From NCBI GenBank assembly GCA_964647785.1, contig CAZYJD010000003.1, positions 1 through 64,000 on the forward strand: a DNA stretch of 64,000 nucleotides. Reading direction: 5' to 3'. This stretch comes from CAZYJD01 sp964647785. Its GTDB lineage: Bacteria; Bacteroidota; Bacteroidia; NS11-12g; UBA9320. The notes beneath the pieces were generated by a model. The model did no database searches. It was given only the letters and a program-made list of their open reading frames with translations, and was not told the origin of the DNA. Positions 62,936-64,000 of the stretch are shown piece by piece; the stretch's first letter is position 1; each line of letters opens with the position of its first letter. The position numbers and the translations under genes are program-made.

Positions 62936-62943
62936 CAAAAATA
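62936..62943 (-). promoter_or_regulatory. -7 box TATTTTTG for the GH3/S46 operon
   Basis: An exact TAnnTTTG on the minus strand, ending 4 nt before the GH3 ATG. The remaining gap to 63137 shows no other feature beyond two copies of TGAATGATTGA. Confidence 0.55.
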
Positions 62944-63137
62944 GCAAACTGTGATTGCTTGTCTTCATTCTAGCACATCATGTACGCATGGCTTTGGGTA
63001 TTCCAGTGAATGATTGATCAAGTCATTGAATGCAGCGGGCAAAGAATGTTGCTTTCCTGTTTTGTATTTGAATGATTGAAATGGCTTACAGGTTGTTTCT
63101 TGTATTTAACCAACCACGGCGTTTGGGGTGCAAAAAA

Positions 63138-64000
63138 CTATAGGCCTTCCTTCTCCAGCTTTTCCAACAATTCTGAGGGCGATATCCGGTCATTTTTCAG
63201 CCGAAAGCGGGGCCCGATTAAATATCCTCTCGGGGCTTCCTCCATGAAGTAATCTCTCGCAATGGCTCCGGTAGAAAAGCCAATTGGCCATTTAACTTTG
63301 TCGTACCAGTAGATAATCCGAACCTGTTTAGGATCATCACCGTGGTTCAATGCCAGTACCTGCAATTGATTTCCATATTTCTCCACGAGTATTCTCATGG
63401 CAGATGTATCGGCGGCATTGATGCTCTCCTTGTCCCAAAACCACAGATAAACCCAATTCCTTTTCCAAGTTTTTAGGTTCTGCTTTTCATTCAACACATC
63501 CAGATAACTGAATACAGGCACCTTCTTTCCAGCTTCGAGGCGATTGCTCAGGCGTGCATCTGGATTTTCTGCAATCTCAATAAAATTTCCATTGCTTTCT
63601 AACGCGCGCAGTTGGTATTTCTTCCCATTCCATTCGAAGGTGGTCTTCTGTAAATCGGGAACCAAGTCAAAATAGCCGTCGATGCCAATCGGCTCTCCTA
63701 TGGCTCCAACATATATCTGATCCGTACAACTTTCATTGTAAATTCCGTCCACGTTGTGATCTTTCAATGCGATCAGAAAGCTGTCATTGCCATTGCGATA
63801 GATGCCTGAACGCGTGTTGTAACGCTGCTCCCTGTACGAATGGATGACATCAGTAAACACCTTATTACCGCTGTGTTTTTTATAATGCTCTCGTACCAAA
63901 CGCATGTATGCCTCATTTTCACCGTACTTAAACCGACTCACTTTAACGCGGTAAACAGCCTCGGGAATTTGAAGGTTCCGTAAGCTGAAAGTGGTTTCAA
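63138..64000 (-). CDS. Thioredoxin-like domain protein lacking CxxC (5' end outside window)
   Basis: At least 287 codons, open to the window edge: the frame continues past a GTG at 63941 with ETTFSLRNLQIPEAVYRVKV, so that GTG is not the start. The C-terminal ~120 residues have a TlpA-like layout (PVFSYLDVLNEKQNL, WVYLWFWDKES, VLALNHGDDPKQVR, RGYLIGPRFRLKND), but where the redox CxxC should follow WVYLWFWD there is no cysteine. The N-terminal part (RSGIYRNGNDSFLIALKDHNVDGIYNE) is a beta domain I do not recognise. It is likely exported, but the signal lies outside the window. Confidence 0.7.
   Translation of the reverse strand, partial: ETTFSLRNLQIPEAVYRVKVSRFKYGENEAYMRLVREHYKKHSGNKVFTDVIHSYREQRYNTRSGIYRNGNDSFLIALKDHNVDGIYNESCTDQIYVGAIGEPIGIDGYFDLVPDLQKTTFEWNGKKYQLRALESNGNFIEIAENPDARLSNRLEAGKKVPVFSYLDVLNEKQNLKTWKRNWVYLWFWDKESINAADTSAMRILVEKYGNQLQVLALNHGDDPKQVRIIYWYDKVKWPIGFSTGAIARDYFMEEAPRGYLIGPRFRLKNDRISPSELLEKLEKEGL

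Noticed and set aside
63009..63080. Two copies of TGAATGATTGA in the gap before GH3 as a regulatory repeat
   Set aside because: Only two short AT-rich copies with no symmetry or link to a promoter.
63939..63941. GTG as start of the right-edge protein
   Set aside because: The frame stays open to the window edge with plausible protein sequence, so the gene is simply cut at its 5' end.
1..64000. CRISPR arrays, insertion sequences, phage or toxin-antitoxin genes
   Set aside because: No spaced direct repeats, transposase, integrase or small toxin-like gene pairs were seen; composition is uniform throughout.

Overview
The window reads as a chromosomal segment of a Bacteroidota bacterium, most likely an aerobic, carotenoid-pigmented member of Flavobacteriales or a close relative; I cannot name a genus. 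The evidence is type IX secretion sorting domains (one type B, two type A), a TonB receptor paired with a DUF4249 lipoprotein, a S46 dipeptidyl-peptidase, a split transketolase, a LepB with a long insertion, and repeated Bacteroidota-type promoters (TAnnTTTG) with few Shine-Dalgarno sites. Base composition and gene style are uniform. I see no phage, insertion sequence, integrase, CRISPR array or rRNA. A run of 17 Ns at 60461-60477 marks a draft assembly. Genes are dense, with many 1-16 nt overlaps, and no gene-free stretch exceeds 300 bases (the longest is about 230).

Layout. 1-9046 (minus): a partial polysaccharide NDP-sugar dehydratase, a giant T9SS surface protein, a secreted helical-repeat plus CAP-domain protein, then a small monooxygenase and a SAM hydrolase-type enzyme. 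9113-14000: PhoH overlapping a T9SS-exported esterase, converging on a large beta-propeller T9SS protein. 14233-17487: four-gene carotenoid operon crtI-crtB-unknown-crtZ. 17586-20350: LptF/G permease and a glycosyltransferase. 20347-22673 (minus): MoxR ATPase and DUF58 protein. 22851-23975: dnaN. 24117-27366 (minus): FAD oxidoreductase, hydrolase, SRPBCC protein, secreted cyclophilin. 27434-30880: prfC and an MsbA-like exporter. 30865-39087: NAD(P)-binding protein, coiled-coil membrane protein, lysA, BamA-like lipoprotein divergent from a SpoU methyltransferase, unknown secreted protein, thiolase. 39215-42129: nusB, DUF1573 lipoprotein, yajC, coaE, phosphoribosyltransferase. 42117-43718 (minus): COG2509 flavoprotein. 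43843-47054: the two transketolase halves with a secreted von Willebrand A protein between them. 47091-50319 (minus): DUF4249 lipoprotein and TonB receptor. 50411-50484: tRNA-Arg(ACG) with its own promoter and terminator. 50621-54447: AlkD-like glycosylase, GT39 transferase, PAP2 phosphatase, START-like and YbjQ proteins. 54576-59266: mltG divergent from dapB-lepB-fmt and a small barrel-like protein. 59268-64000 (minus): S46 peptidase, GH3-family protein, partial thioredoxin-like protein.

Themes. Much of the content serves the envelope (LptF/G, BamA-like, MltG, LepB, YajC, GT39/PAP2, polysaccharide dehydratase) and the surface (T9SS cargo, TonB uptake, periplasmic peptidase). Lysine/diaminopimelate synthesis is represented by both lysA and dapB.

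The most interesting sequence-level pattern is regulatory. Fourteen exact TAnnTTTG boxes lie upstream of genes, and in eight cases the box ends only 4-7 nt before the start codon, which predicts leaderless or nearly leaderless mRNAs. No clear new defence or mobile system was found; the best candidates for undescribed biology are the unknown gene inside the carotenoid operon and the VWA protein lodged inside the transketolase operon.
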